Source: Paenibacillus sp. FSL K6-1330
Lineage (GTDB): Bacteria; Bacillota; Bacilli; Paenibacillales; Paenibacillaceae
Reading direction: 5' to 3'
Assembly: GCF_037976825.1 (NCBI RefSeq)
Contig: NZ_CP150269.1
Span: forward strand, 6,586,001-6,650,000
Length of the DNA stretch: 64,000 nucleotides
Shown here: positions 16,844-26,300 of the stretch, piece by piece
How positions within the stretch are numbered: position 1 is the first letter of the stretch
Layout of the letters: each line of letters starts with the position of its first letter
Notes under the pieces: model-generated
Seen by the model: only the letters and a program-made list of their open reading frames with translations
What the model was told of the DNA's origin: nothing
Database searches by the model: none
Position numbers and translations under genes: made by a program

Positions 16844-17455
16844 TTATACAGGCCGCTCGATTGTAAACATCTCTCCCAGTGAAGCATAGATATTACCAGC
16901 CATACGGCTCACAGGCTTCAACTTGGCAGCGTCAATCCGGCCTTGCTCGTAAAGTTCCTCCGCAACATGGAAGCGGACTACGCGGGCAATCAGCAGATCG
17001 GCACCAGGCAGCTGATCCGCTGCATTCAAAGTGACGACCTGCTCCAGCACGCATTCCATGCGAATCTTGCTCTCCAGAACGCCGGGAACTTTAACGACCT
17101 CGCTAACGACCGGGGTTAAATGCGCTCTGTCAAGTTCACTCTCATGCGGGGGCAGGTTCGCCGCCGTTTCGTTCACGGCTTCAACATTGTCTTCGTCCAC
17201 GATGTGGATGACAAGCTCACCGCTTTGCATGGCATTTCTCGCTGTATCCTTAGCCGTACCGTTCTTCCGCTGAACGGAAACGGACAGCAGGGGCGGATTG
17301 CTGGACAGAATGGAGAAATAACTGAATGGTGCCGCATTCAGCACACCGTCCTCCGATAATGTCGTAACAAAAGCGATCGGTCGCGGAACAACGCTCCCGA
17401 TGAGCAGCTTGTAAGTGTCCCGTTCGCTTTGGGTATTCGGGTCAATGGATATCAC
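16844..17455 (-). CDS. Flavin reductase-like (FMN-binding split barrel) protein
   Basis: 203-residue protein of the flavin-reductase/flavoredoxin family. The FMN-binding core is GSVVPRPIAFVTTLSEDG followed by NAAPFSYFSILSSNPPLLSVSV. The reading frame extends into the upstream gene, but GAGGGG eight bases before GTG 17455 gives a start one base after the dioxygenase stop. This implies a bicistron. A flavin reductase paired with a ring-cleaving dioxygenase fits quinone or aromatic-compound detoxification. The exact substrate is unknown. Confidence 0.9.
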   Translation of the reverse strand: MISIDPNTQSERDTYKLLIGSVVPRPIAFVTTLSEDGVLNAAPFSYFSILSSNPPLLSVSVQRKNGTAKDTARNAMQSGELVIHIVDEDNVEAVNETAANLPPHESELDRAHLTPVVSEVVKVPGVLESKIRMECVLEQVVTLNAADQLPGADLLIARVVRFHVAEELYEQGRIDAAKLKPVSRMAGNIYASLGEMFTIERPV

Positions 17456-17456
17456 T

Positions 17457-18404
17457 TTAGTTACCCCTCTCTTGTGTTTTGACTTGAATAGGCTCCAGAC
17501 CTTCCTCAATACGGGCTCGCTCCGGTTCAAACCAGGCAGGTAGTTTCAATTGTTCCCCCAGTGAGTCCAGATCTTCATCCACCGTAAATCCGGGTAGATC
17601 GGTTGCGATCTCAAACAAGATCCCCCCTCGTTCCCTGAAATATAACGATTTGAAATAGTTGCGGTTCTTAATATCCGTTGGCAAAAAGCCATGCTGTTTC
17701 ACCCACTCTTGCCATGTAACATGCTCAACATCATCTTGAGCCCGCCATGCGATATGATGGGTCGTTCCGGCCCCCCCGGCGCCCCACGGGATATCCCGCA
17801 TCGGTAAATCAATCACGTTGCCGAAGGGCCCTGCTGACTGAAACCGCGCATAGTTAACGTCCTCTCCCATGAAGGTCAGTCCCATTACCTGCTCCAGCGC
17901 TATCTTCGTTTCCTTCCACTTGCTGCTGAACAGGACCGCACCACCAAACCCCTTAATCGCTGTGTCCGGCGTTACATCGTCTACAGACCAACTGCTCTTC
18001 GGTCCGTCTTCCCGCTCGACCAGCTCCAGAGAAAGTCCATCGCGATCGGAGAACTGAAGATAGTGTTCGTTAAACCGAAAGGCTTTCATGACAGGAACGC
18101 CGAAGCTCCGTAAACGCTGTTCCCAATAAGGCAGGGCACCCGCAGGGACAACAAATGTTGTATACCCAACCTGCCCTCCTCCACGTCTCCCTCTTCGCGA
18201 AGCAGGAGACGGAAAGAAGGTGATAATAGTCCCCGGGTGTCCCTCTTCATCCCCGAAATACAAATGGTACACCTCAGGCGCATCGAAATTCACCGTCTTC
18301 TTCACCAATCTGAGCCCCAGCACACCCGTATAAAAATCAACATTCTTCTGCGGGTCCTGTGCATAAGCGGTAATATGATGAATGCCTGCTGTTTGTAATG
18401 CCAT
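17457..18404 (-). CDS. Ring-cleaving dioxygenase (MhqO-like, VOC fold)
   Basis: About 315 residues with two glyoxalase/VOC halves. Metal-binding elements include GIHHITAYAQDP near residue 8, the central TTHHIAWRAQDD and GGILFEIATDLPGF near the end, as in extradiol-type dioxygenases induced by hydroquinones (MhqO/MhqE/MhqA in Bacillus). Two ATGs lie close together; GAGGAGG is better spaced for 18404 than 18410. A MarR-type palindrome lies upstream at 18500-18515. The likely role is detoxification of quinones or catechols together with the downstream flavin reductase. Confidence 0.9.
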   Translation of the reverse strand: MALQTAGIHHITAYAQDPQKNVDFYTGVLGLRLVKKTVNFDAPEVYHLYFGDEEGHPGTIITFFPSPASRRGRRGGGQVGYTTFVVPAGALPYWEQRLRSFGVPVMKAFRFNEHYLQFSDRDGLSLELVEREDGPKSSWSVDDVTPDTAIKGFGGAVLFSSKWKETKIALEQVMGLTFMGEDVNYARFQSAGPFGNVIDLPMRDIPWGAGGAGTTHHIAWRAQDDVEHVTWQEWVKQHGFLPTDIKNRNYFKSLYFRERGGILFEIATDLPGFTVDEDLDSLGEQLKLPAWFEPERARIEEGLEPIQVKTQERGN

Positions 18405-18498
18405 ATTCATCGCCTCCTCATTGTTTCCGTGTCCAACCCGATGTTTCCATACATGATTTCTGGTTCATATAATTAAAATATACAATCTTTAAATTTAA

Positions 18499-18517
18499 TA
18501 TCTTTAATTTAAGATTA
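18499..18517. promoter_or_regulatory. Candidate MhqR/MarR-type operator
   Basis: TATCTTTAATTTAAGATTA, containing ATCTT-N6-AAGAT. This resembles the MhqR site I recall from B. subtilis (TATCT...AGATA). It lies about 95 bases upstream of the dioxygenase start in a strongly AT-rich stretch, and a half-site ATCTT repeats at 18485. Confidence 0.45.
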
Positions 18518-18565
18518 TATATTTTTCATATCATTGTCAAGCGCGCCTTCAAACCTCGGGCATAT

Positions 18566-18605
18566 AAAAAGCCGCCAAGAACGCTTCCACGCTCTTAGGC
18601 GGCTT
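18566..18605 (-). terminator. Terminator after the AI-2E-family gene
   Basis: Stem AAGCCGCC (18569-18576) / GGCGGCTT (18598-18605), with further pairing towards the loop. The minus-strand T run is at 18570-18566. It ends the leftward transcript from 18641. Confidence 0.85.
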
Positions 18606-18640
18606 CAGTATGCAGCTACGACCGCATGCCTATCACCCAT

Positions 18641-19720
18641 CTATGCTTTTTGCCACTTTTCCTTAAAGAATAGCTGATAAACTCTCGTTACGATAATCTT
18701 AATGATCATGTAAATCGGTACCACCAGCAGAACCCCTATAATTCCGCCGAGATCCTGTCCCACCAAAACCAGGATAATGATCGTAATGGGATGGATAGCC
18801 AGCTGTTTGCCAAAGATATATGGTCCAATCAGGTTATCCTGAATCTGCTGAGCTGCCAGAATGACAACAAGCGACCAGATCGCCGTTCCAGGGGATTGAA
18901 TGAAGCCGATGATCACGATCGGGATCGAGGATAGAATAGCTCCGATAAATGGTATGAAATTCGCGATAACCGCCACGGTCGTCAGCAGTAATGCATAAGG
19001 AAGACCAATAATCAGGAAGCCGATGTACATCAAAACACCCAGCGCCAGATTGACGAGCACTCGTCCAACGATGAACCCTTTGAGGGCATTGTTGATTTCA
19101 TCCAGTACCGAAGCTCCCACTTCCTTGAAGCGGTTAGGCAAAAAGCTGACAATCATCTCTCCGAACTTCCCGCCTTCCTTCAGCATGTAATACAGCAGGA
19201 TCGGGAACGTAAATAAAACGATGGCAAAGTTCGACACGAACGAGAAGAGGTTCATAATATAATTCGTCAGGAACGTGAAGCCTTGATTCAAATAATCGGT
19301 TAATTGGGTAAGTGGATTAGAATTCTCCGGAAATATCTCCTTAAAGAGCCCGTTATTTTCCCACTCCTGCAGCTGTTCACCTAAGGCAGCAAATAATGCG
19401 GGCGCATTCTCCACAAGAGCAATGATCTGATCCCGCAGAGATGGCCATACCCCAATAATAAAACCTGTAAGTATGCCTGCAAACACGACATATAGGAGCA
19501 GGATGGCCAGTGAGCGATTTAGCTTGCGCTTTTCGAGAAGATCAACCAGCGGCCTGAGCAGGTAATAGAAGAATCCTGACAGCATCAGCGGCACGAGGAT
19601 GATCGAGAAGAACGAAAGTACCGGTCTGAATATAAAATCCACCAGCGATCCCAAATAAATAATAATGAGGACCAGAATCACGGCGAGACATAATTTGAAA
19701 AACTTGTTCATTTTCAGCAA
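18641..19720 (-). CDS. AI-2E family membrane transporter (PF01594 type)
   Basis: Polytopic membrane protein of about 360 residues with seven to eight hydrophobic segments. Hallmarks are LIGLPYALLLTTVAVIANFIPFIGAI and the late segment GQDLGGIIGVLLVVPIYMIIK. Members export small molecules or act in ion/solute exchange; some are Na+/H+ antiporters, and the AI-2 link holds only for a few. Start choice is weak. The frame opens at ATG 19753, but AGGAGAAGGGG lies inside it and best serves TTG 19720; ATG 19711 is also possible. Own terminator, so probably monocistronic. Confidence 0.88.
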   Translation of the reverse strand: MLKMNKFFKLCLAVILVLIIIYLGSLVDFIFRPVLSFFSIILVPLMLSGFFYYLLRPLVDLLEKRKLNRSLAILLLYVVFAGILTGFIIGVWPSLRDQIIALVENAPALFAALGEQLQEWENNGLFKEIFPENSNPLTQLTDYLNQGFTFLTNYIMNLFSFVSNFAIVLFTFPILLYYMLKEGGKFGEMIVSFLPNRFKEVGASVLDEINNALKGFIVGRVLVNLALGVLMYIGFLIIGLPYALLLTTVAVIANFIPFIGAILSSIPIVIIGFIQSPGTAIWSLVVILAAQQIQDNLIGPYIFGKQLAIHPITIIILVLVGQDLGGIIGVLLVVPIYMIIKIIVTRVYQLFFKEKWQKA

Positions 19721-19937
19721 AAAGCATGCCCCTTCTCCTATTTTTTTCACCATCGTATCATGACAATGTGTGCATATACAAATCGCTTGCGTCTACACTG
19801 GTATAGGATGTCGGATTGTAGCGCCATCGCTTATATAACCATTCCGTTCACTTCATCCTGCCGATATATACTTCTCCTAACGCCTCACGTATAATATGAA
19901 GGATTGCAAGGGCAAGGATATAGTTTAGGAGGATATT

Positions 19938-21392
19938 ATGAACATGCATGTTACATCCATCACTCTTGGTCTGATCATCGTACTGAATATCGTGTTCTCC
20001 ATGTTCGTGGTTTTTAGGGAACGGCGGGATGCCGGCTCCACCTGGGCATGGCTGCTGGTGCTGTCTTTTATCCCGATTTTGGGCTTTGCGCTCTACCTGT
20101 TGTTCGCCCAAAATTTAAGAAGAATCCGTCTCTTTCATTGGGGTGATCTGCAGAAAACAGGCATTGAGAAGGTATTGCTGTCTCAAATGGAAGGGATGAC
20201 TAACGGGGAATACCCGTTCAGCAATCAAGCCGCGGCGGATAGCAGCGATTTAATCCATATGCATATCAATGAGAATCAGGCGATCCTTACGGACGACAAC
20301 ATCGTTGAAATTTTCACGGATGGACGCAAGAAATTTGAACGGTTGTTTCAGGATATTGAGGAAGCCAAAGTCTATATACATATTCAATACTACATCATCC
20401 GTCGGGACGAGCTGGGCAAGAAGCTGATGTCCCTGTTGACCAAAAAAGCAAAGGAAGGCGTGAAAGTCCGGGTTCTGTACGACGAGCTGGGCTCGCGTCA
20501 ATTAACCAAGGGCTTCTTCAAAGCATTTCGCGAAGCCGGCGGAGAAGCCGAGGCCTTCTTCCCGTCCAAGCTGCGCTTCATTAATCTGCGCTTGAATTAC
20601 CGGAATCACCGAAAGCTCGCTATCATTGATGGCGACATCGGATATGTGGGCGGTTTTAACGTTGGGGATGAGTACCTGGGTCTCAACTCCAGGTTCGGCT
20701 ATTGGCGAGACACTCATCTGCGCATTCAAGGTGAAGCTGTTTATGCGATGCAGGTTCGCTTCATTCTCGACTGGAATCAGGCTTCGCACCATCACGATAT
20801 TTCTTATGAATCGAATCTGTTTCCCAAGATCGATTCGCCTGGCAATGTCGGGATTCAGATTGTGACCAGCGGTCCGGATTCCAGATATGAACACATCAAG
20901 AACGGTTATATCAAAATGATTTCGTCCGCCAAGAAATCGATTCATATTCAGACGCCGTATTTTATCCCCGATGCCAGCCTCCTGGATGCGCTCCGCATTG
21001 CGGCGCTGTCCGGCGTTGAGGTTAACCTGATGATTCCCGATAAACCGGACCATCCCTTTGTCTATTGGGCGACCTTATCCTATATCGGGGAAATGCTAAG
21101 AACCGGGGCTAACGTGTATCTCTACAATAATGGCTTCATTCATGCCAAGACCATCATCATTGACGAGAAGATTTCTTCGGTCGGCACGGCGAATATCGAT
21201 GTTCGAAGCTTCAAGCTGAATTTTGAAGTGAATGCGTTCCTGTACGATGAGGATTTATCAAAACAATTGACTCACATCTTTCATCAGGATCTGCAGGTAT
21301 CCAGCCAGCTTACGATGAAGCAGTATCTGGAGCGATCAAGGTGGATCAAGTTTAAGGAATCCATCTCACGCTTGCTGTCGCCTATTCTGTAA
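19938..21392 (+). CDS. cls: Cardiolipin synthase (phospholipase D family)
   Basis: 484 residues. Joins two phosphatidylglycerols into cardiolipin at the membrane. Two N-terminal membrane helices (about 7-30 and 37-57, with RDAGSTWAWLLVL between) precede two PLD domains. The HKD motifs are NHRKLAIIDGDIGYVGGFN and IHAKTIIIDEKISSVGTANID. The ATG at 19938 follows TTTAGGAGG. A TATAAT hexamer at 19892-19897 may be the -10, but I do not see a good -35. Together with glyoxalase-type neighbours it does not form an evident operon. Confidence 0.95.
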   Translation: MNMHVTSITLGLIIVLNIVFSMFVVFRERRDAGSTWAWLLVLSFIPILGFALYLLFAQNLRRIRLFHWGDLQKTGIEKVLLSQMEGMTNGEYPFSNQAAADSSDLIHMHINENQAILTDDNIVEIFTDGRKKFERLFQDIEEAKVYIHIQYYIIRRDELGKKLMSLLTKKAKEGVKVRVLYDELGSRQLTKGFFKAFREAGGEAEAFFPSKLRFINLRLNYRNHRKLAIIDGDIGYVGGFNVGDEYLGLNSRFGYWRDTHLRIQGEAVYAMQVRFILDWNQASHHHDISYESNLFPKIDSPGNVGIQIVTSGPDSRYEHIKNGYIKMISSAKKSIHIQTPYFIPDASLLDALRIAALSGVEVNLMIPDKPDHPFVYWATLSYIGEMLRTGANVYLYNNGFIHAKTIIIDEKISSVGTANIDVRSFKLNFEVNAFLYDEDLSKQLTHIFHQDLQVSSQLTMKQYLERSRWIKFKESISRLLSPIL

Positions 21393-21514
21393 AACAAGCC
21401 CTTAGCGCTGCCGCAACATTTAGCAATCCAGAAGAAATGCGGGAGACTCAGACCGTTTATACTAAAGCCAAGGAAAACGAATCCATCATTTTAAAAGTGG
21501 GAAGGATGTTGTAC

Positions 21515-21919
21515 GTGGCTAAACTGACACCGTATATTTTCTCTGAGGATGCAAAAGCGCAGGCTGAGTTTTATACCCAAGCATTAGGCGGGGAGATCTT
21601 GTCCGTGCAAACCCATGGCGAGATTCCTGGAACCAAGGAAGAGCTTAAAGACAAGGTCATGCATCTTAGTCTGGTAGCAGGAGGAATTCCAATCTTTATG
21701 TCGGACTCCATATTCCAAACCCTGGAGCGAGGGAACGGAATTCATCTGAGCCTGTCGTTTGAAAGTGATGCTGAAGCACATGAAGCTTTTGACCGCTTGG
21801 CAGAGGGCGGTAAGGTGCTTGATCCGCTGAAGACTCAATTCTGGGGAGCGCTGTTCGGGTTGCTGGAAGACAAGTTCGGCGTATTGTGGCAGGTAACGAC
21901 TGAAGTCCAAGTCAATTAA
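21515..21919 (+). CDS. VOC family protein (PhnB-like)
   Basis: 134 residues, one glyoxalase/bleomycin-resistance fold (betaalphabetabetabeta repeated twice). Opening YIFSEDAKAQAEFYTQALGG and FESDAEAHEAFDRLAEGG are typical of the PhnB/3-demethylubiquinone-methyltransferase-like group, whose biochemical roles are mostly unknown. The longer frame from 21437 is not supported; GGGAAGGA eight bases before GTG 21515 sets the start. A strong terminator follows. Confidence 0.85.
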   Translation: MAKLTPYIFSEDAKAQAEFYTQALGGEILSVQTHGEIPGTKEELKDKVMHLSLVAGGIPIFMSDSIFQTLERGNGIHLSLSFESDAEAHEAFDRLAEGGKVLDPLKTQFWGALFGLLEDKFGVLWQVTTEVQVN

Positions 21920-21927
21920 TAGTAGAA

Positions 21928-21962
21928 GGCCCTTCAAGTTTCACTTGGAGGGCTTTTTTTTT
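21928..21962 (+). terminator. Terminator after the PhnB-like gene
   Basis: Stem GCCCTTCAAG/ACTTGGAGGGC with a short loop and a following run of eight or more T. Rightward orientation. Confidence 0.9.
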
Positions 21963-22033
21963 GCGTGATTTATTTGGAGCTCCAACGTTCCACGACTTCC
22001 GCTGCGGCCAATCGGCTTGTGTCCAAAAAGACC

Positions 22034-22462
22034 TCAGTCCTTATTCTCCAATTGATCACTCACCTCGTATAGATGCAGCGATAATTCATCACCTTCGGCA
22101 TGACCTAAAATAGCGCCGTAACGACTGCGCAAATTCATCCAGCACTCGTGAATCACTTTCTCCAAAGCCTTCCCTTTATCGGTTGTATAGATCAATGACA
22201 TCCTTCCTTCCACCCGATTATAAACCAGCCCTTTAACGGCCAGCTTCTCAACCAGTCGGGTTACGGTAGAAGGCTGAAGATGAAGAATTTCGCCTAATTC
22301 CTTCTGCGAGATCCCTTCCTTCTCATATACAGCCATAAGCAAATAAGCATAGGTGGGCGACAATCCGCTTGCGGCAAACTCATCTTCGGCCATCTTGGTG
22401 ATAACCCTGCTAAGACGATTGGTAGTGAAGTAAAGACATTCCTTGATATACGTATTTAACAT
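22034..22462 (-). CDS. MarR family transcriptional regulator
   Basis: 142 residues with a winged helix in the middle (about 45-105). GISQKELGEILHLQPSTVTRLVEKL is the recognition region and YTTDKGKALEKVIHECW the wing and dimer helix. The start ATG 22462 has AAAGAGG nine bases upstream. One cysteine (ECLYF) near the N-terminus could be redox-sensitive, but this is speculation. It faces away from the VOC genes on either side; targets unknown. Confidence 0.9.
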   Translation of the reverse strand: MLNTYIKECLYFTTNRLSRVITKMAEDEFAASGLSPTYAYLLMAVYEKEGISQKELGEILHLQPSTVTRLVEKLAVKGLVYNRVEGRMSLIYTTDKGKALEKVIHECWMNLRSRYGAILGHAEGDELSLHLYEVSDQLENKD

Positions 22463-22552
22463 AACGGCTACCTCTTTCGCTGAGTTCATCCTGTTGAATC
22501 ACCTTTTATTGTTTGCACATACAAATATAATGGATTTCCAAATAAAAGTAAA

Positions 22553-22599
22553 GCGGCAGATTCCCCCCATAACCCTGGGAGACCTCTGCCGTCATTTTA
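22553..22599. terminator. Hairpin downstream of the VOC gene
   Basis: Inverted repeat CGGCAGA ... TCTGCCG enclosing a secondary CCC/GGG pairing. The plus-strand continuation TCATTTTATT is only moderately T-rich. Possible terminator for the leftward VOC gene or the interval. Confidence 0.4.
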
Positions 22600-22652
22600 T
22601 TAGGTGTATGCTTCTTCATGTTGTGATCCTGCAACTGCTTGCTTTAATGCTT

Positions 22653-23063
22653 CTATTCGACGTGGCTCTGATCCATGTACATGACTTCCCACAGATGACC
22701 ATCCGGATCCTGGAAGCTCCAGCCATACATAAAGCCATGATCTACCGGATCATTGGAAGGCGACCCTCCTGCGGAAAGCGCAGCATTGACGATTTCGTCC
22801 ACCTGCTCCCGGCTTTCGGCGGATAGTGCCAAAATCACTTCCGTTGTGTTCGCGGCATTCGACAGATCTTTCTTGGTGAACGTCTTGAAATAATCCTCGG
22901 TGAGCAGCATGGCAAAGATGTTATCGCCTATGACCAGGCAAGCCGCGTTTTTGTCCGTAAATTGTGCATTAAATTCAAAACCGATTTTTGAGAAAAAGTC
23001 CTTCGTTTTCTCCAAGTTCTTAACAGGTAGGTTCACAAAAATATTGTCGCTTTTCAAAGCCAT
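22653..23063 (-). CDS. VOC family (glyoxalase/bleomycin-resistance-like) protein
   Basis: 136 residues. The N-terminus IFVNLPVKNLEKTKDFFSKIGF and the C-terminus YGWSFQDPDGHLWEVMYMD are classic for the single-domain VOC proteins that act as dimers. Metal-binding acidic residue E in LWEVMYM is retained. The ATG at 23063 follows AAGAGGTG. Substrate unknown. Confidence 0.88.
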   Translation of the reverse strand: MALKSDNIFVNLPVKNLEKTKDFFSKIGFEFNAQFTDKNAACLVIGDNIFAMLLTEDYFKTFTKKDLSNAANTTEVILALSAESREQVDEIVNAALSAGGSPSNDPVDHGFMYGWSFQDPDGHLWEVMYMDQSHVE

Positions 23064-23244
23064 TCCGAATCACCTCTTCGATTTGATAGATTCATCTTAG
23101 CATGAGCTGCAGCACGACATTTCTCTTCATTTGCTATGTTCAATCCAAACTACGGGAATCCAGCTGGCGAAGCATATTCAGAATCCAGTTGCTTAACAAA
23201 ACACAGCAGCCATTCAGCCGACTATAGCTAATAATTCCTTATCG
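23064..23244. other. Short intergenic region
   Basis: About 180 bases with no gene, RNA or repeat that I can support. Confidence 0.4.
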
Positions 23245-23294
23245 AAAAAAAAGGATGCCTCCAGGCCGTGTTAAAACTCGCCTGGGAGACATCC
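23245..23294 (-). terminator. Terminator of the chitinase gene
   Basis: Stem GGATGCCTCCAGGC (23253-23266) / GCCTGGGAGACATCC (23280-23294), followed on the minus strand by eight T (23252-23245). Confidence 0.92.
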
Positions 23295-23314
23295 CACTTT
23301 ATTACGAATCCATG

Positions 23315-26300
23315 TTAGTTAGATAAACCCACTGCACGCAGCAATCTCATGACGGTTACCACCGTCTGAGCTTTGGTTACATGAGATTGTGGATCCAGCT
23401 TGGAGGCGGATACGCCTTGCATAATCTTCTGCTCCACGACGAAAGCGACAGACGACTTCGCATAAGACGAAACCTTGGCGTGGTCTTTAAATTTGTTTAA
23501 CAATCCTTGGTTAGCTTCGTTCTTCTTGCCGGCATAATTCAGCACATTACTCAGCATGACGGCCAATTCCTCACGCGTAATTAAGCTGTTTGGATCAAAA
23601 ATATCGCCTGAGCGTCCCTTCACTAACCCTGCCGCTTTCGCTGCTGCAATCTCTCTAGCATGCAGGGATTTCGAATCTACATCCTTGAAGTTGGAATTAC
23701 TGTCGTCAGGCAGAATACCGAGCGCTTTCACTACAATGGATATAATCTCGGCACGGGTAATTTGTTTATTACCGCCGAAAGATCCGTTACTTTCTCCAGT
23801 AACGATCAGCTTGGCAGCAGCCTGAGCAATGTCTTCCCGTGCCCAAGAAGGGATCGCGTCACTAAACCGGATATCTTGCTGAACCAGAGCATAAATACCG
23901 CTGCCAGTTTTCTTGATTTCAACAGTTACCGTGCCATCCGCGTTAACTTTAAACAAGGTTGGAACGGATCGAAGCTCATGGGTACCTGGTGTATAAACCA
24001 CTCCGGTAGCACGTTTTACATTTATCTTTATCGCATCGACGTTCATAAATTCGCTGACATGGGTTTTGCCGAAATGCTTCAGTTCAGTCGTTGTCTTATC
24101 CGCGTTTATTTGCTCAAGCTTGAACGATAGCGGATTGGCTAGTACCTCTCCTCCCTTAAGCAGTGTCTCCATGCTTGCTGCATCGGCAGCCCCCGGAGAA
24201 ACAATCGAGACTTTCACAGGACCGGAAACCGTAATCAGCGAAGCCGGAATCCGATATTCTGTCCCGTTCACGATAATGGAGAGACTGGCCTTGGCTCCTT
24301 TTTTCGCAACGGCTGCGATGATTTCTTGCGGAATCTCAACCTCAGCCTGCTTCGCACCCGCACCCGCATGGATCTGGAAGTTGGAGGAATCCGAAAGGTT
24401 AATGCTGTTAACAGCTGTAGCCGTTGGTATGGTCACCACAGCTTTATCGCCATGAAGCGTGACGTTTGCCTCTAGCTGATCTTTGGCTTTAGGCGGTTGT
24501 GGCGTCGAAGGCGTTGGTGAACCAGAGCCTCCCGATCCTCCTGATCCGCCGGAACCGTCAGATCCACCGGAACCGCTGCTTGAAGTCGTTACGCTAAGCA
24601 GATTCGAAGCGCTGGAGACGCGGTTAATCTCATCTCCCGTTCGATCTACCGCAAGCACATGAATCTTGTAGTTCGTCAGAGAGCTAAGGCCATTCACGGT
24701 ATAACTATTCTCTGTAACCAAGCCGGACAAAGCATGATTCACATATACTTCATATCCCGTTGCACCTGCCACAGCATCCCATTTCACCTGAATAGAGCTT
24801 GACCCGACACTTACCTTTGAGAGATTCGCCGGAGTTGGAAGTGCTGAAGCATTAACTTTGCCGTTGATCGGCAGGTCGTGAATGAGTTGAGTCGTCAGCG
24901 TTTTGTTGCGGTCACCGCTGATATCCCAGCTCATGACGCCTGCAATATCCAACGATTTGACGATGGAAGCCGTATATTTCATGGTGTTTTTATCGTTGTA
25001 GGTGATGAACACTTTATTTTGATCATTGTACAGGTAAGGCACCTTGGCGGATTCGTTCCAATATCTCTTATAGCCGTTCTTGTCGATGTACTTATTCTCG
25101 AGATCGCTAAAGTCGAAAATGCCCTGTTCCCACGATTTCAAAACAGTCCCGCCCTTATTGCAAGTCTGATACTGACCAAGCTGACCACAGCCATCCCAGC
25201 CCTTACCGTAGTAAGGAACGCCTACAATCAACTTATGTGTCGGCACTCCTCCGTTCAAATGACCTAACAAACCGCCAAGCACATGATTTCTTGGAGCGGA
25301 GGACCTCAAGAGAGCTTTATCATAAAATAATGGTGAATTATGATGACCGAACGGGTCATCTTTGCCACTGTAGTCATAAGTCATAATATTAATGAAATCC
25401 AGATACTGGACGGAATTCGCAAAGTCTGCGTTAACGGTAAAGTTATCTCCCTGACCGGAAGCAATCGTCAGCAGATAATATGTTCCATCCTCAGACCCTG
25501 CAGCATCCAATGCCTCGCGTACGGTTTTCATTAATAATGCGAAGTTTTCTTTGTCCTCCGGTGCTCTGGAGTTTTCCTCCGCCCCGCCTTCGACCGGGTA
25601 CTCCCAATCGATATCCAAGCCATCAAACTTGTACTCCCGGAGGAATTTCACAGCAGAATTAGCAAAAGTACGGCGTGTTTCTTCCGTCATGGCTATATTG
25701 GAGAAATTTTTAGACCAGGTCCAGCCACCTACTGAGACTATAAGTTTCAAATGAGGGTTCGTTGCCTTGATGGATTCAAAAGCTGCGAAATTCTGAAAAT
25801 CAAATGTCGGATCTCCAATCACAATTTCTCCGTCATGGACGTATCGATCCTGTGCAGGAATATTAGGATCTTCGCAGGCTCTCGGCCCGCTTCCGTATTT
25901 TTTCCAACAAATATCGGCGAAGGCATAATTAATGTGAGTGATCTGTGATACATCCAAGTCACCAGGATGAAAATTACGCTCTTCGCTACTAGCTGACCAA
26001 GAAGTGTAGTACGTAATATTGTTATAATTGCTGCCAGGAACTACCGACACTGCTTCGCTTTCAGGCGAAGTCCATAGGCCGTTATGGCCCACTACCTTAT
26101 ACGAATAGGTCTTTCCTTCTTCCAGTCCAGCAGCTACATACCGACTCCCGCTACTCGAACCAACCTTTACTCCATCCTGATAAATATCATAGCTTGTGAC
26201 CCCAGGCACCGGTGCCCAGCCCAGTGAAACCGTAGATCGTGTAGCCGTCACTACCTGTAACCCTTGAGGTTGAGCCAGTTCCCCCCACTTAAGGGTAACG

